In this document: positions 7,961 through 16,690 of the stretch, one piece after another
How positions within the stretch are numbered: the first letter of the stretch is position 1
Layout: each line of letters begins with the position of its first letter
DNA from: Glycocaulis sp051859565
Lineage (GTDB): Bacteria; Pseudomonadota; Alphaproteobacteria; Caulobacterales; Maricaulaceae
Direction of reading: 5' to 3'
NCBI RefSeq assembly: GCF_051859565.1
Contig: NZ_JBHYFK010000003.1
Location: 124,001 to 188,000 of the forward strand
DNA: 64,000 bases
Notes under the pieces: generated by a model
The model's input: only the letters and a program-made list of their open reading frames with translations
Told to the model about the DNA's origin: nothing
Database searches by the model: none
Made by a program: the position numbers and the translations under genes

Positions 7961-9169
7961 CTATTCATCAATCCTGCGCTGGCGCAGGCCCGTGCCGTCG
8001 GCAATGTTCTGGCCGGGATGGACGACCACCCGGTCGCCAGCCTCCAGCCCTGCGGTGATGGCGGCGTGTTGACCGTCATTGGCCCCCACCTCGACCATGC
8101 GCAGGTGGGCGCGGCCATTATCCACCCTGAAGACGGCCCATTGCCCCTGACGGCGGAACAAGGCACCGACGGGGACCAGTATGGCGCCTTCCACCCTCTG
8201 CACCGTAGCTGCGGCCTCTACCCGATATCCATGGCCGAGCGTCGCCCAGTTTTCGGGCGGATCAAGGAGATCGACGATCACGTTGACGCGCTGCTCTTCA
8301 ACGCCCAGCGCAGAGATTTTCAGAAAGCCGAACGGCTCCACCAGCCGGACGCGCCCCCTTAACGCCGCCCCGCCCCAGGCACGGATTTCGGCTTCAGCAC
8401 CTGCCTCGATACGCACCGCGTCGCTGGACAGGAATTCGGCCACAATCTCGAGGTCGTGCGGATCGCCGATCTCCATCACCGGCGTACCGGCGGCGACAAT
8501 GCCCTCGCTCTGCTGCAGGACGCGCAATATCCGGCCCGAGGCAGGCGCGCGCACCTGTACGGCAGGCAACGGCCCATTGCCCCCATCCGGCTCGATGAGA
8601 CGGATGCGCGCCGCGGCCAGCTCCGCCTCGCGCATGGATACGCTGGCGCGGGCGGTCACGACGGCGGCATTCGCGGTGCGCAGGGCGAGTTCGGCCCGGT
8701 CCAGCCCCGCCTGAGCGATCACCTGACGCTCGAACAGATTGCGGGCGCGTTCGGTTTCGGCCCGGGCATTTGACTGTTCGGCCAGGGCGCGCTGCAGGTC
8801 GGCGCGCGCGAAGTCGATGGCGGCTTCAGCGGCAGCGACGGCGGCTTCGGCCTCGCGCCGGGTGCGCTCGTCCAGCAGCACCGGATCGCCGGGCAGGATG
8901 GTAGCGACCACATCGCCCGCCGATACGGTTTCGCCTGCCCGGTTGCCGATGCGCACCAGCCGCCCGGCCAGCGGCGCGGAGACCTGATAGACCTCGCGCA
9001 CGCGGGTGCGGCCCTCATCGCGTACGGTGACAGTGAGATCGCCGCTTTGCGCCTCCACCATGTCCACCAGCTCGGCGCTCGGCCAGAAGGCGACAACCAG
9101 CAGGGCCAGCACGGCCAGACCGGCAGCGGTCCAGAAAACGGTGCGGAAATCGGCCTTGGGAAGGGTCAT
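7961..9169 (-). CDS. HlyD-family periplasmic adaptor of an ABC exporter
   Basis: A 402-residue membrane fusion protein. One N-terminal membrane anchor (about residues 11-29) is followed by a lipoyl half (SAPLAGRLVRIGNRAGETVSAGDVVA), a long alpha-helical hairpin rich in Ala/Glu (about residues 105-190), the second lipoyl half (VRAPASGRILRVLQQSEGIV) and a beta-barrel. It is the last gene of the exporter, 4 bp after the permease, and links the inner-membrane ABC pump to an outer-membrane channel not present here. The substrate is unknown. The 230 bp downstream (7731-7960) contain no feature I can support. Confidence 0.87.
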   Translation of the reverse strand: MTLPKADFRTVFWTAAGLAVLALLVVAFWPSAELVDMVEAQSGDLTVTVRDEGRTRVREVYQVSAPLAGRLVRIGNRAGETVSAGDVVATILPGDPVLLDERTRREAEAAVAAAEAAIDFARADLQRALAEQSNARAETERARNLFERQVIAQAGLDRAELALRTANAAVVTARASVSMREAELAAARIRLIEPDGGNGPLPAVQVRAPASGRILRVLQQSEGIVAAGTPVMEIGDPHDLEIVAEFLSSDAVRIEAGAEAEIRAWGGAALRGRVRLVEPFGFLKISALGVEEQRVNVIVDLLDPPENWATLGHGYRVEAAATVQRVEGAILVPVGALFRRQGQWAVFRVDNGRAHLRMVEVGANDGQHAAITAGLEAGDRVVVHPGQNIADGTGLRQRRIDE

Positions 9170-9173
9170 GGGA

Positions 9174-11561
9174 CTATTCTCCCGTTTTCAGGGCTTCGGC
9201 CATGTCCAGCCGGTCGATCTGGCGGCGGACGAGAAGGCTGGAGGCGGCTGTAATCACCAGAACGACAATGGCGGCAAAGCCGTAGGTTGCCGGTGCAATA
9301 ACGAACGGCAGGCGGAACATGTCCGAGCTCATCGCGCTGGCCATGTACCAGGCAAGGCCAGTGCCCGCAGCCGCGCCCACGGGCAGGGCTATCAGCGTCA
9401 GGAAGGCGACTTCGCCGAGCAGGATGTAGGAGACGTCACCGCGCGAAAATCCCAGTACACGCAGCGAGGCCAGCTCGCGCTGGCGCTCGGCATAGGAGAT
9501 ACGCACCGCGTTATAGACGACGCCCAGCGCGATCAGTCCGGCAAAGATGACAAAGACGAAGATCGACGTGCCAAGGCTCTCATCCATCAGCTCATCAAGG
9601 CGCTGCATGGCCATGGTCTGCAGGCTGACACCGGCGATCGCAGGGGCTTCCTTCAGCCGGGTGTAGAGCGTGTCCACACTGTCAGCATCGACGGTCAGGA
9701 AGGCGCCCGAGACGACAGGGCCTTCGCCCATCAGGCGGTTGAGATCCGCTATCTCCATACGTGCGCCGGAGCCCACATAGCTTGTCGCAATCGCGGCTAT
9801 GGGCATTTCCAGATCCGGGCGGCGGCCTTCGGTGATCTCCACCCCGATCACATCGCCCGCACGCGCGCCCAGCTTGGCAGCGAGGTCTGCGGTGAGTACC
9901 AGCCCGCCCGGCGGCGGGGTGATGGTGCGGCCCTGCTCGTCGATCAGGCGGGAGAGATGCGCATCCAGCGGGGCGCCGATGATGGAGATACGCTCCTGCG
10001 CCGGGCCGTGCCGCAGGCGCGCCGGGACGGCGCGGAAGGGCTCAGCCGCCATCACGCCGGGCTGGCGGGCAATCGAGAAAAAGGCCGCTTGCGAGCGCGG
10101 CTCGGCGAAGACGACCGTCACCTCCTGCCGGTTGGCCACCGCAAAGCTGGTATGGATCATCTCGTCGAGCGCGTCGGTGAAGAACATCGTGCCGATCAGC
10201 AGCGCGCCGGAGGCAGCGACGCCGGCCACGGTCAGGCCCGCCCGCCACGGCCAGCGCACGATCTGGCGCAATATCATGCGGGTCTGCTGGTCGAATATTT
10301 TCGCCTGGGTGAGGCGGGTGCCCACGGCTCTGGAATAGTCCGGCGGCGGGGGCGGTGTCATTGCCGCGGCGGGGTTCAGGGCCGCCGCCCGGCGCACGGC
10401 GAACGCTGCACCGCCCAGAATGGCCGCCAGCGCGACCCCCGATACCAGCGCGAAATCGGCAAGGCGCACATCGAACACCAGGAAGGGAAAGCGGAAATAC
10501 TCCATGTATAGCGTTGCCATCCCGCGCCCCAGCCAGATGCCGGCCGCAGCGCCCAGCGCCAGGCCCACAAAGGCTATCGCGCCGACCATTTTCAGATAGT
10601 GCAGCGTGACCTCGGTGTTTGAATAGCCAAATGCCTTCATCAGACCGATCCCGGCGCGCTGTACCGCGATGATCCTCCCGATCACCACATTGACGAGGAA
10701 GGCCGCCACGAGAAGAAAGACCGGGGGGATTACGCTGCCCATCGTTCCCAGCTGTTCCATCTCGCTGGAGACGAAGGCGTCGGATACTTGATCGCGCCGC
10801 CCATAGGCGCCCGGCGCGCCATAGGGGCCCAGTATCCGGTCCAGCTCGGCGATCACGGCCGCTTCGGAGGCGCCTCGGGCGAAACGTATCACCGCCTCGT
10901 TGAACGCGCCGTCCTGATTTACCGAACGGGCAAGCGCCCTGCGTCCCATCCACGCGACGCCGAACAGGCGGTCGTCGGGCACCATTTCACCCGGCGCGAT
11001 CGCATAGACATATTCCGGTGACAGGGCGATGCCGACAATGCGCAGTTCGCGGCGTCCCCCGTAGACGGTAGCGGGCAGCACATCGCCCGGATTGAGCCCG
11101 TGCGCGTCGGCGAAGGCCTGCAGCAGCACGATTTCGTCGCGATGCTCTGACGACGGGAAACGCCCCCTGACAAGGTGCAGCCGGTTGACGGCAGGCTCGC
11201 TCGCATCGGGCAGGGAGATGATGGTGCCGGAGGCCGGCTCGTTCATGGTTGCAAGGTCAAAGAGCGCCGGCATGCGGATGCGGGTCTCGGCGGCCTGCAC
11301 GCCATCAACGGCGCGGATATCGTGAACAAGCGCGTCGGGCGCGCGCACGGCCGGGGCCCAGATATCAGCGAACAGATAGCGCTCGTAATAGGCCTTGCGG
11401 GTCTCCTCCAGCGAGCTGAGCATGCCCGCCGCCAGAAGATGCACCGACACCCCGCCCGCGATGACCAGCGCAATTGCGAGACCTTGCGCCTTCATGCGCC
11501 ACAGATCGCGTACGAGCTTCCGGTCCAGTGCCGAGAGCCAGTTGAGCAGCCCGCCTACCAT
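9174..11561 (-). CDS. ABC transporter permease, FtsX/MacB-like with two permease repeats
   Basis: A 795-residue inner-membrane permease. It has an N-terminal membrane segment (LAIALVIAGGVSVHLLAAGML), a large periplasmic domain, then two FtsX-type blocks of three or more helices (about residues 270-400 and 670-790) with a second periplasmic domain between them. This is the architecture of LolCE/MacB-like transporters that extract or move lipophilic molecules. It overlaps the ATPase gene by 7 bp and is followed by the adaptor gene. The substrate is not evident. Confidence 0.87.
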   Translation of the reverse strand: MVGGLLNWLSALDRKLVRDLWRMKAQGLAIALVIAGGVSVHLLAAGMLSSLEETRKAYYERYLFADIWAPAVRAPDALVHDIRAVDGVQAAETRIRMPALFDLATMNEPASGTIISLPDASEPAVNRLHLVRGRFPSSEHRDEIVLLQAFADAHGLNPGDVLPATVYGGRRELRIVGIALSPEYVYAIAPGEMVPDDRLFGVAWMGRRALARSVNQDGAFNEAVIRFARGASEAAVIAELDRILGPYGAPGAYGRRDQVSDAFVSSEMEQLGTMGSVIPPVFLLVAAFLVNVVIGRIIAVQRAGIGLMKAFGYSNTEVTLHYLKMVGAIAFVGLALGAAAGIWLGRGMATLYMEYFRFPFLVFDVRLADFALVSGVALAAILGGAAFAVRRAAALNPAAAMTPPPPPDYSRAVGTRLTQAKIFDQQTRMILRQIVRWPWRAGLTVAGVAASGALLIGTMFFTDALDEMIHTSFAVANRQEVTVVFAEPRSQAAFFSIARQPGVMAAEPFRAVPARLRHGPAQERISIIGAPLDAHLSRLIDEQGRTITPPPGGLVLTADLAAKLGARAGDVIGVEITEGRRPDLEMPIAAIATSYVGSGARMEIADLNRLMGEGPVVSGAFLTVDADSVDTLYTRLKEAPAIAGVSLQTMAMQRLDELMDESLGTSIFVFVIFAGLIALGVVYNAVRISYAERQRELASLRVLGFSRGDVSYILLGEVAFLTLIALPVGAAAGTGLAWYMASAMSSDMFRLPFVIAPATYGFAAIVVLVITAASSLLVRRQIDRLDMAEALKTGE

Positions 11562-12292
11562 GAGATGTCCTGCGGCTGCTTGCGGGTGGTGTTCTCACGC
11601 ACCTCGCGCACCTTGCCGTCGGCAAACACGACCACACGATTGGCAATCGACGCGATGGAGGCATTGTGCGTGATGAGCAGGGTCGTCGCGCCCAGATCAT
11701 CATTGACGGTCTTGAGCGCTTCGAGCACGCGGATACCGGTCTTGGAGTCCAGCGCGCCGGTCGGCTCGTCGCACAGAAGCACGGAAGGCTGTTTGGCGAC
11801 GGCGCGGGCGATGGCGACGCGCTGCTGCTCCCCGCCGGAGAGCTGGGCCGGGAAATGATCCATGCGCTGTTCCAGACCTACCAGCGCCAGCGCATCCTCC
11901 GGGCTCAACGGATTGTCGGCGATCTCGGTGACGAGGGCGACATTCTCTCGCGCGGTAAGGCTCGGCATCAGGTTGTAGAACTGGAAGACGAAGCCGACAT
12001 GCTGGCGCCGGTAGCGGGTCAGTTCGCGCTCGTTCGCTTTCGAGATGTCCTGTCCCCGGAAGACGACCTCGCCTTCGGTGGCGGTATCAAGCCCGCCGAT
12101 AATGTTCAGGAAGGTGGATTTGCCCGAACCTGAGGCGCCCAGCACCACCACCATCTCGCCCTCAGGCAGGTCGATATCCACCCCGCGCAGGGCATGGACG
12201 GCCGCCGGGCCGGAGCCATAGACCTTGGTTACACCACGCGTACTGAAGCAGGTGCCATTGCCCGGGCGGGGAGGGGAGGATTGCCTGGCCAT
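11555..12292 (-). CDS. ABC transporter ATP-binding protein (LolD/MacB type)
   Basis: A 245-residue ATPase that powers the FtsX-like permease. Walker A is GASGSGKS, the signature is LSGGEQQRVAIARA, and Walker B is VLLCDEPTGALD, a D-loop typical of the LolD/FtsE/MacB group. ATG at 12292 shares its A with the ackA stop (TGATG); a GTG one codon earlier is also possible. The co-transcription with acetate kinase and an SDR is unusual for an exporter. Confidence 0.9.
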   Translation of the reverse strand: MARQSSPPRPGNGTCFSTRGVTKVYGSGPAAVHALRGVDIDLPEGEMVVVLGASGSGKSTFLNIIGGLDTATEGEVVFRGQDISKANERELTRYRRQHVGFVFQFYNLMPSLTARENVALVTEIADNPLSPEDALALVGLEQRMDHFPAQLSGGEQQRVAIARAVAKQPSVLLCDEPTGALDSKTGIRVLEALKTVNDDLGATTLLITHNASIASIANRVVVFADGKVREVRENTTRKQPQDISW

Positions 12293-13479
12293 CACTTGTT
12301 CATCAGCGCCTGCGCCGTCTCACGCGCTATCATGAGCTGTTCAGCCGTTTCCGTCACGATCACGGCAGCGCGCGATCCATCCTTCTCGATGCGGGGCGCG
12401 GCATAATCGTCCAGCATCACAGTGTGATTGCGGTCCGCGTCGAGGGCGAGGCCCAGAAATTCCAGCCCTTCGCAGATCCGCACGCGCATGCCGGGGGAGT
12501 TTTCGCCAATCCCGCCGGTGAAGACCAGCGCATCAATCCCGCCCATGATGGCGGCATAGGCCCCGATATATTTGCGTGCCCGCCAGGCATAGACGTCGAT
12601 GGCGAGCTGAGCCTGCATGTCGCCTTTGCCCGCGCGCGCCTCGATATCGCGCATGTCGGCCGCCCCGCCAAGCGCCAGAAGGCCGCTTCTGCGGTAGAGC
12701 GCGTCTTCGATCTCCTCGATCGAGAGGCCCAGCTGGCGCTCGAGGAAGCCGAACGCCCCGGGGTCCACATCACCGGACCGGGTGCCCATGACGAGCCCTT
12801 CCAGCGGGGTGATGCCCATGGAACTGTCCAGCGAAACCCCGCCATCAATGGCGCAGGCGCTCGCCCCGTTGCCCAGATGGCAACTCACGATCTTCAGCGC
12901 GGCCAGAGGCTGGCCGAGCGCGTCTGCTGCGCGTTGGGCCACGTATTTGTGCGAGGTGCCATGAAAGCCATAACGCCTCAGACCTGCCTGACGCCAGGCG
13001 AGCGGCACGGCGTAGGTTGTGGCCGCCGCCGGATTGGTCTGGTGGAAGGCGGTGTCGAACACCCCTATTTGCGACAGGGCGGGCCAGAGCGCACGGGCGA
13101 GCCGCACCGCTTCGAGATTGGCCGGATTATGCAGTGGGGCGAGCGGCGTGATCGCCTCGATGGCGGTGATGGCCGCATCGTCCAGTAATGTGGGTTCGGT
13201 AAAGTCCGGCCCGCCATGGGCGATGCGGTGGCCTACCGCAGCTAGCTCTGACAGGCCGAACTCGCTCAGCAAACCGGGCACGATGCTGGCCGCTGCGCCG
13301 ATATCGCCGCACGCTACATGGCGCTCGATGGCCTCGCCTTTGAAGACGAGCTTCAGCGTGCAATGGCCGTCCTCGAAGCGGTCGAATCCGCCCTTGAGCA
13401 GGTGCGCTTCGCCACTCCCGATTTCGAACACGCCGAACTTCAGGCTGGAGCTGCCGGCGTTGAAGACCAGGATCCTCAC
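12292..13479 (-). CDS. ackA: Acetate kinase
   Basis: Converts acetyl phosphate and ADP to acetate and ATP (reversible). The 395-residue protein starts RILVFNAGSSSLKFG and shows VGHRIAHGG, GVFDTAFHQT and RRYGFHGTSHKYV, the ASKHA-fold signatures of acetate kinases. The start is a GTG that overlaps the SDR stop (GTGA). The matching phosphotransacetylase is on the opposite strand at 16691-18100, so the region encodes the whole acetyl-CoA to acetate route beside PHB synthesis. Similar phaC-pta-ackA clusters occur in rhizobia. Confidence 0.95.
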   Translation of the reverse strand: MRILVFNAGSSSLKFGVFEIGSGEAHLLKGGFDRFEDGHCTLKLVFKGEAIERHVACGDIGAAASIVPGLLSEFGLSELAAVGHRIAHGGPDFTEPTLLDDAAITAIEAITPLAPLHNPANLEAVRLARALWPALSQIGVFDTAFHQTNPAAATTYAVPLAWRQAGLRRYGFHGTSHKYVAQRAADALGQPLAALKIVSCHLGNGASACAIDGGVSLDSSMGITPLEGLVMGTRSGDVDPGAFGFLERQLGLSIEEIEDALYRRSGLLALGGAADMRDIEARAGKGDMQAQLAIDVYAWRARKYIGAYAAIMGGIDALVFTGGIGENSPGMRVRICEGLEFLGLALDADRNHTVMLDDYAAPRIEKDGSRAAVIVTETAEQLMIARETAQALMNK

Positions 13480-14243
13480 TGTGCTGTGTATCCGCCATCG
13501 ACGAGATGGTAGCTGCCCGTGATGAAACCCGCCCGCTCAGACAGGAGGAAACAGGTCAGCGCAGAGACTTCCTCAGAAGTGCCCATGCGTCCGACAGGGT
13601 GCAGGCTGGACACTTGGGAGAGAAGCTCGGCATCGAGATTATTCGTCAGCAAGGGCGTGTCTATAAAGGCCGGGCCGATGGAATTGATGCGGATGCCTTG
13701 CGGGGCATATTCCATCGCGGCGGCCTTGGTCATGCCGACCACGGCGTGCTTGGAGGCGGTGTAGGCACTGGCATTGAGGAAGCCGACACTGCCCAGGATC
13801 GAGCTCATGTTTACGATGGAACCGCCGCCCGATTTCAGCATGGCCGGGATCTGGTGGCGCATGCCGTAAAACACGCCGTGCAGATTGACGTCGATCACGT
13901 GGCGCCAGCCATCGACCGGATAATCGGCCAGATGCGCCATCGGTCCGGCGATACCGGCATTGTTGACGGCCATGTGCAGCCCGCCGCCCTTCTTGACCGC
14001 GAAGTCCACAAGAGCAGCCATCTCGCCATCGTCGGATACATCGGCCTCAAACGCATGGGCCTTCCCGCCTGCGGCCGTGATGGCATCGGCAATTTTCTGC
14101 GCACCGGCATCGTCGAGGTCTGACACGATGACCCGTGCACCAGACCGGCCAAGTTCCAGCGCGATAGCGGCGCCTATGCCGGAGGCTGCGCCGGTGACGA
14201 TGGCTGTCTTGCCGGCAAAATCGAATTTCATCGTAACGGACAT
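13476..14243 (-). CDS. Short-chain dehydrogenase/reductase
   Basis: A 255-residue NAD(P)-dependent SDR. The cofactor loop is TGAASGIGAAIA, with NNAG near residue 92; catalytic Ser is in NMSSILGSVGFLNA and the YxxxK is YTASK. I chose ATG at 14243 (SVTMKFDFAGKTAIVTG) because AGGAGA precedes it; the frame runs 27 codons further upstream. It sits between phasin and ackA. In related clusters this slot is held by a ketoacyl- or hydroxybutyrate-type reductase, but the substrate cannot be read from sequence. Confidence 0.87.
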   Translation of the reverse strand: MSVTMKFDFAGKTAIVTGAASGIGAAIALELGRSGARVIVSDLDDAGAQKIADAITAAGGKAHAFEADVSDDGEMAALVDFAVKKGGGLHMAVNNAGIAGPMAHLADYPVDGWRHVIDVNLHGVFYGMRHQIPAMLKSGGGSIVNMSSILGSVGFLNASAYTASKHAVVGMTKAAAMEYAPQGIRINSIGPAFIDTPLLTNNLDAELLSQVSSLHPVGRMGTSEEVSALTCFLLSERAGFITGSYHLVDGGYTAQ

Positions 14244-14335
14244 GGGGGAGGTCTCCTGGACGGCGTGGGCAATTGGCAGAAATGAGGAGGCCGCAGGCAC
14301 GGCCCCCTTTAAGCAGGCTCGCAATGGCGGGACGG

Positions 14336-14767
14336 TCAGGCGTCCTGTTTGACAGCCTTCTGCGCCGTCTCTCTGACTTTCTCGTTGGCTTCGCTGATGG
14401 ACTTCAGCGCTTCCTCGGCGGCTTTCTCGACGGGTTGTGCAAAGTTGAGGGTAGCAGAACTGGCGATGTCGATCATCCGTGTAGCCTCCTTCGAGTAGTC
14501 CTTTACGGCATCTTCAAAGAAGGTGAATTGGGCGCGCCAGAACTCGTCGGGCGTCCGGCAATCAGCAAACGTGCGCGCAGCCTCGACATCCTTTTTCAGG
14601 CGGGTGCCGAGAAATTCCTGCATGGCCTTGCTGGCTTCTCGCATCCCTGAGGTCATTTCGTGACCGGCTTCGGCGAGCATTTCCATATTGCGGCTGCCCA
14701 TCTCCATGATGGCGTTCATCTGGGGCAGCATGTGATCGGCGCTGTTGGCTTTCTGCTTGGCGGGCAT
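14336..14767 (-). CDS. Phasin family protein
   Basis: A 143-residue, fully helical, Ala/Glu/Lys-rich protein that coats PHB granules. It has the phasin-type layout: LPQMNAIMEMGSRNMEML, LGTRLKKDVEAARTF, WRAQFTFFEDAVKDYSKEATRM, then a C-terminal EKAAEEALKSISEAN. ATG 14767 has GGAAGGAA upstream; a long upstream extension of the frame runs into the phaC side and is not real. It is divergent from phaC, with an FNR-type box in the shared 157-bp region. Confidence 0.85.
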   Translation of the reverse strand: MPAKQKANSADHMLPQMNAIMEMGSRNMEMLAEAGHEMTSGMREASKAMQEFLGTRLKKDVEAARTFADCRTPDEFWRAQFTFFEDAVKDYSKEATRMIDIASSATLNFAQPVEKAAEEALKSISEANEKVRETAQKAVKQDA

Positions 14768-14836
14768 TTGGCGGTTCCTTCCAATTACGAGGGGGCGTAA
14801 CAGCTCCAAGAATGGGCATTCAACACGGTGCGCGCA

Positions 14837-14850
14837 TTGATTCAGGTCAA
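14837..14850. promoter_or_regulatory. FNR/FixK-type box between phasin and phaC
   Basis: TTGAT-TCAG-GTCAA, one mismatch to the TTGAT-N4-ATCAA consensus. It is 70 bp before the phasin ATG on one side and 75 bp before the chosen phaC ATG on the other, so it could activate both directions when oxygen is low. An FNR-type regulator is encoded 7.5 kb away. The site is visible; regulation is inferred. Confidence 0.65.
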
Positions 14851-14924
14851 TGCGCCTTGCGCTCTTACGCGAAAGGTTGGGCAATATCGTTTCCAGTCCG
14901 TCCGCCCCTATCCCGCAAGATCTC

Positions 14925-16679
14925 ATGGCCAACACCAGACCCCGACCCGATACTGCTCCCGCTGCGGCTTCCGACCATGCTTTTCGCGCGGCGCTTTCCA
15001 GCTTCACCGGCGGTCTGTCGCCTGCTGCGATGCTGGATGCGTGGTCGGACTGGGCGATCCATCTGGCGGCATCGCCCGGCAAGCAGGCAGAACTTGGCAA
15101 ATCAGCCATGGAGCGCTGGTGGAACCTGACTCGCTACGCGGCCTCGGGCGGCGATTGTGAGCCGTGCGTCGAAACCCTGCCGCAGGACCGGCGCTTTGAT
15201 GGCGAGGCCTGGCAGACCTATCCCTATAACGTGATGGCCCAGTCGTTCCTGAGCGTGCAGGACTGGTGGCAGCAGGCGACCACCAACGTGCACGGCGTGT
15301 CCCGGCGGCACGAGGAAATGGCAGAATTTGGCGCGCGCCAGTGGCTCGACACCGTGTCGCCATCCAACTTTCTTCTCACCAACCCGGAGGCGCTCACCGC
15401 AACTATGGAGGAGGGCGGGGCCAACCTGGTGCGCGGCACTCTGTATGCGCTTGACGATGCCGGGCGGGCCTTGCGCCACGAACCACCTGAAGGCGCAGAG
15501 GCCTTCCGCCCTGGTGAAACCGTGGCGGTGACGCCGGGCAAAATTGTCTACCGCAACCATCTGATCGAGCTGATCCAGTACGCGCCTCAGACCCCGGATG
15601 TGCATGCCACGCCGGTACTGATCGTGCCGGCCTGGATCATGAAATACTACATTCTCGATCTATCGCCGGAGAACTCGCTGGTCCGCCACCTCGTGGAGAG
15701 GGGGCACACCGTCTTCATGATCTCATGGCGCAATCCCGGCCCGGATGACCGCGATCTCGGCATGGAAGATTACCGCAAGCTCGGCCCGGCCGCGGCAATA
15801 GAGGCGGTGAGCCGGCTAACGGGTGCCAGGCGCGTTCACGCCGCCGGATACTGCCTCGGCGGCACGCTGCTGACGATACAGGCCGCATTGATGGCACGTG
15901 AGGGCGATGACCGGCTGGCCTCCATGACGCTGCTGGCCGCACAGATGGATTTCGTGGAGGCTGGCGAACTCACGCTTTTCACGACAGAAAGCCAAGTGGC
16001 CTTCCTTGAAAGCCTGATGTGGGCGCAGGGCTATCTGGACAGCCACCAGATGGCGGGCGCCTTCACCATGCTGCGTTCGTCAGATCTGCTCTGGTCACGC
16101 ATTGAGCACCACTATCTGATGGGCCAGCGCCGCCCGCCCAATGACCTGATTGCCTGGAATGCTGACGGCACCCGGCTACCGTACCGCATGCACTCTGAGT
16201 ATCTGCGCCAACTCTTTCTCGAGAATCGTCTTGCACGCGGACAGTTTGAGGCCGGCGGGCAGATGATCGCCCTGCCTGATATACAGGTGCCGATCTTTGC
16301 GGTGGGCACGGAGCGCGATCATGTGGCGCCCTGGCGGTCGGTCTACAAGACCCACCTTCTGCTGCCGCACTGCGATGTCACCTTCCTGCTCGCCAGCGGC
16401 GGGCACAATGCCGGGATAATCAGCGAGCCTGGCCGTAAGGACCGCCATTACCGGGTTTGCCTCACGCTCGGCAACCGGCACTATATTGATCCGGATAGTT
16501 GGCTTGAGAAGGCGCAGGCAGAAACGGGTTCGTGGTGGCCGCAATGGTCTGACTGGCTGGAACGCTTTTCCAGGGAACGTGCCGCGCCACCTGCCATGAC
16601 CTTCCTCGACGCAGAGTTCAGGCCGGACAAGAAAACCCGGCTGGAGGACGCACCGGGCCAGTATGTGCTGATGCGCTGA
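14925..16679 (+). CDS. phaC: Class I polyhydroxyalkanoate synthase
   Basis: Polymerises (R)-3-hydroxyacyl-CoA into PHA on the granule surface. A 584-residue protein of normal class I length. The lipase-like box is GYCLGG (catalytic Cys), the aspartate lies in GTERDHVAPW and the histidine in SGGHNAGI. Also typical are PSNFLLTNPEAL and VPAWIMKYYILDLSPENSLV. Two starts are possible: ATG 14850, whose A is the last base of the FNR box, and ATG 14925. I prefer 14925, which leaves the box outside the gene. It is followed after 11 bp by the MaoC-Pta gene. Confidence 0.93.
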   Translation: MANTRPRPDTAPAAASDHAFRAALSSFTGGLSPAAMLDAWSDWAIHLAASPGKQAELGKSAMERWWNLTRYAASGGDCEPCVETLPQDRRFDGEAWQTYPYNVMAQSFLSVQDWWQQATTNVHGVSRRHEEMAEFGARQWLDTVSPSNFLLTNPEALTATMEEGGANLVRGTLYALDDAGRALRHEPPEGAEAFRPGETVAVTPGKIVYRNHLIELIQYAPQTPDVHATPVLIVPAWIMKYYILDLSPENSLVRHLVERGHTVFMISWRNPGPDDRDLGMEDYRKLGPAAAIEAVSRLTGARRVHAAGYCLGGTLLTIQAALMAREGDDRLASMTLLAAQMDFVEAGELTLFTTESQVAFLESLMWAQGYLDSHQMAGAFTMLRSSDLLWSRIEHHYLMGQRRPPNDLIAWNADGTRLPYRMHSEYLRQLFLENRLARGQFEAGGQMIALPDIQVPIFAVGTERDHVAPWRSVYKTHLLLPHCDVTFLLASGGHNAGIISEPGRKDRHYRVCLTLGNRHYIDPDSWLEKAQAETGSWWPQWSDWLERFSRERAAPPAMTFLDAEFRPDKKTRLEDAPGQYVLMR

Positions 16680-16690
16680 CAGGAGCATAA

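Noticed and set aside
9006..10511. 501-codon plus-strand frame opposite the ABC permease
   Set aside because: Low-complexity Arg/Gly/His-rich translation typical of high-GC antisense frames; the minus-strand gene is a clear FtsX-type permease.
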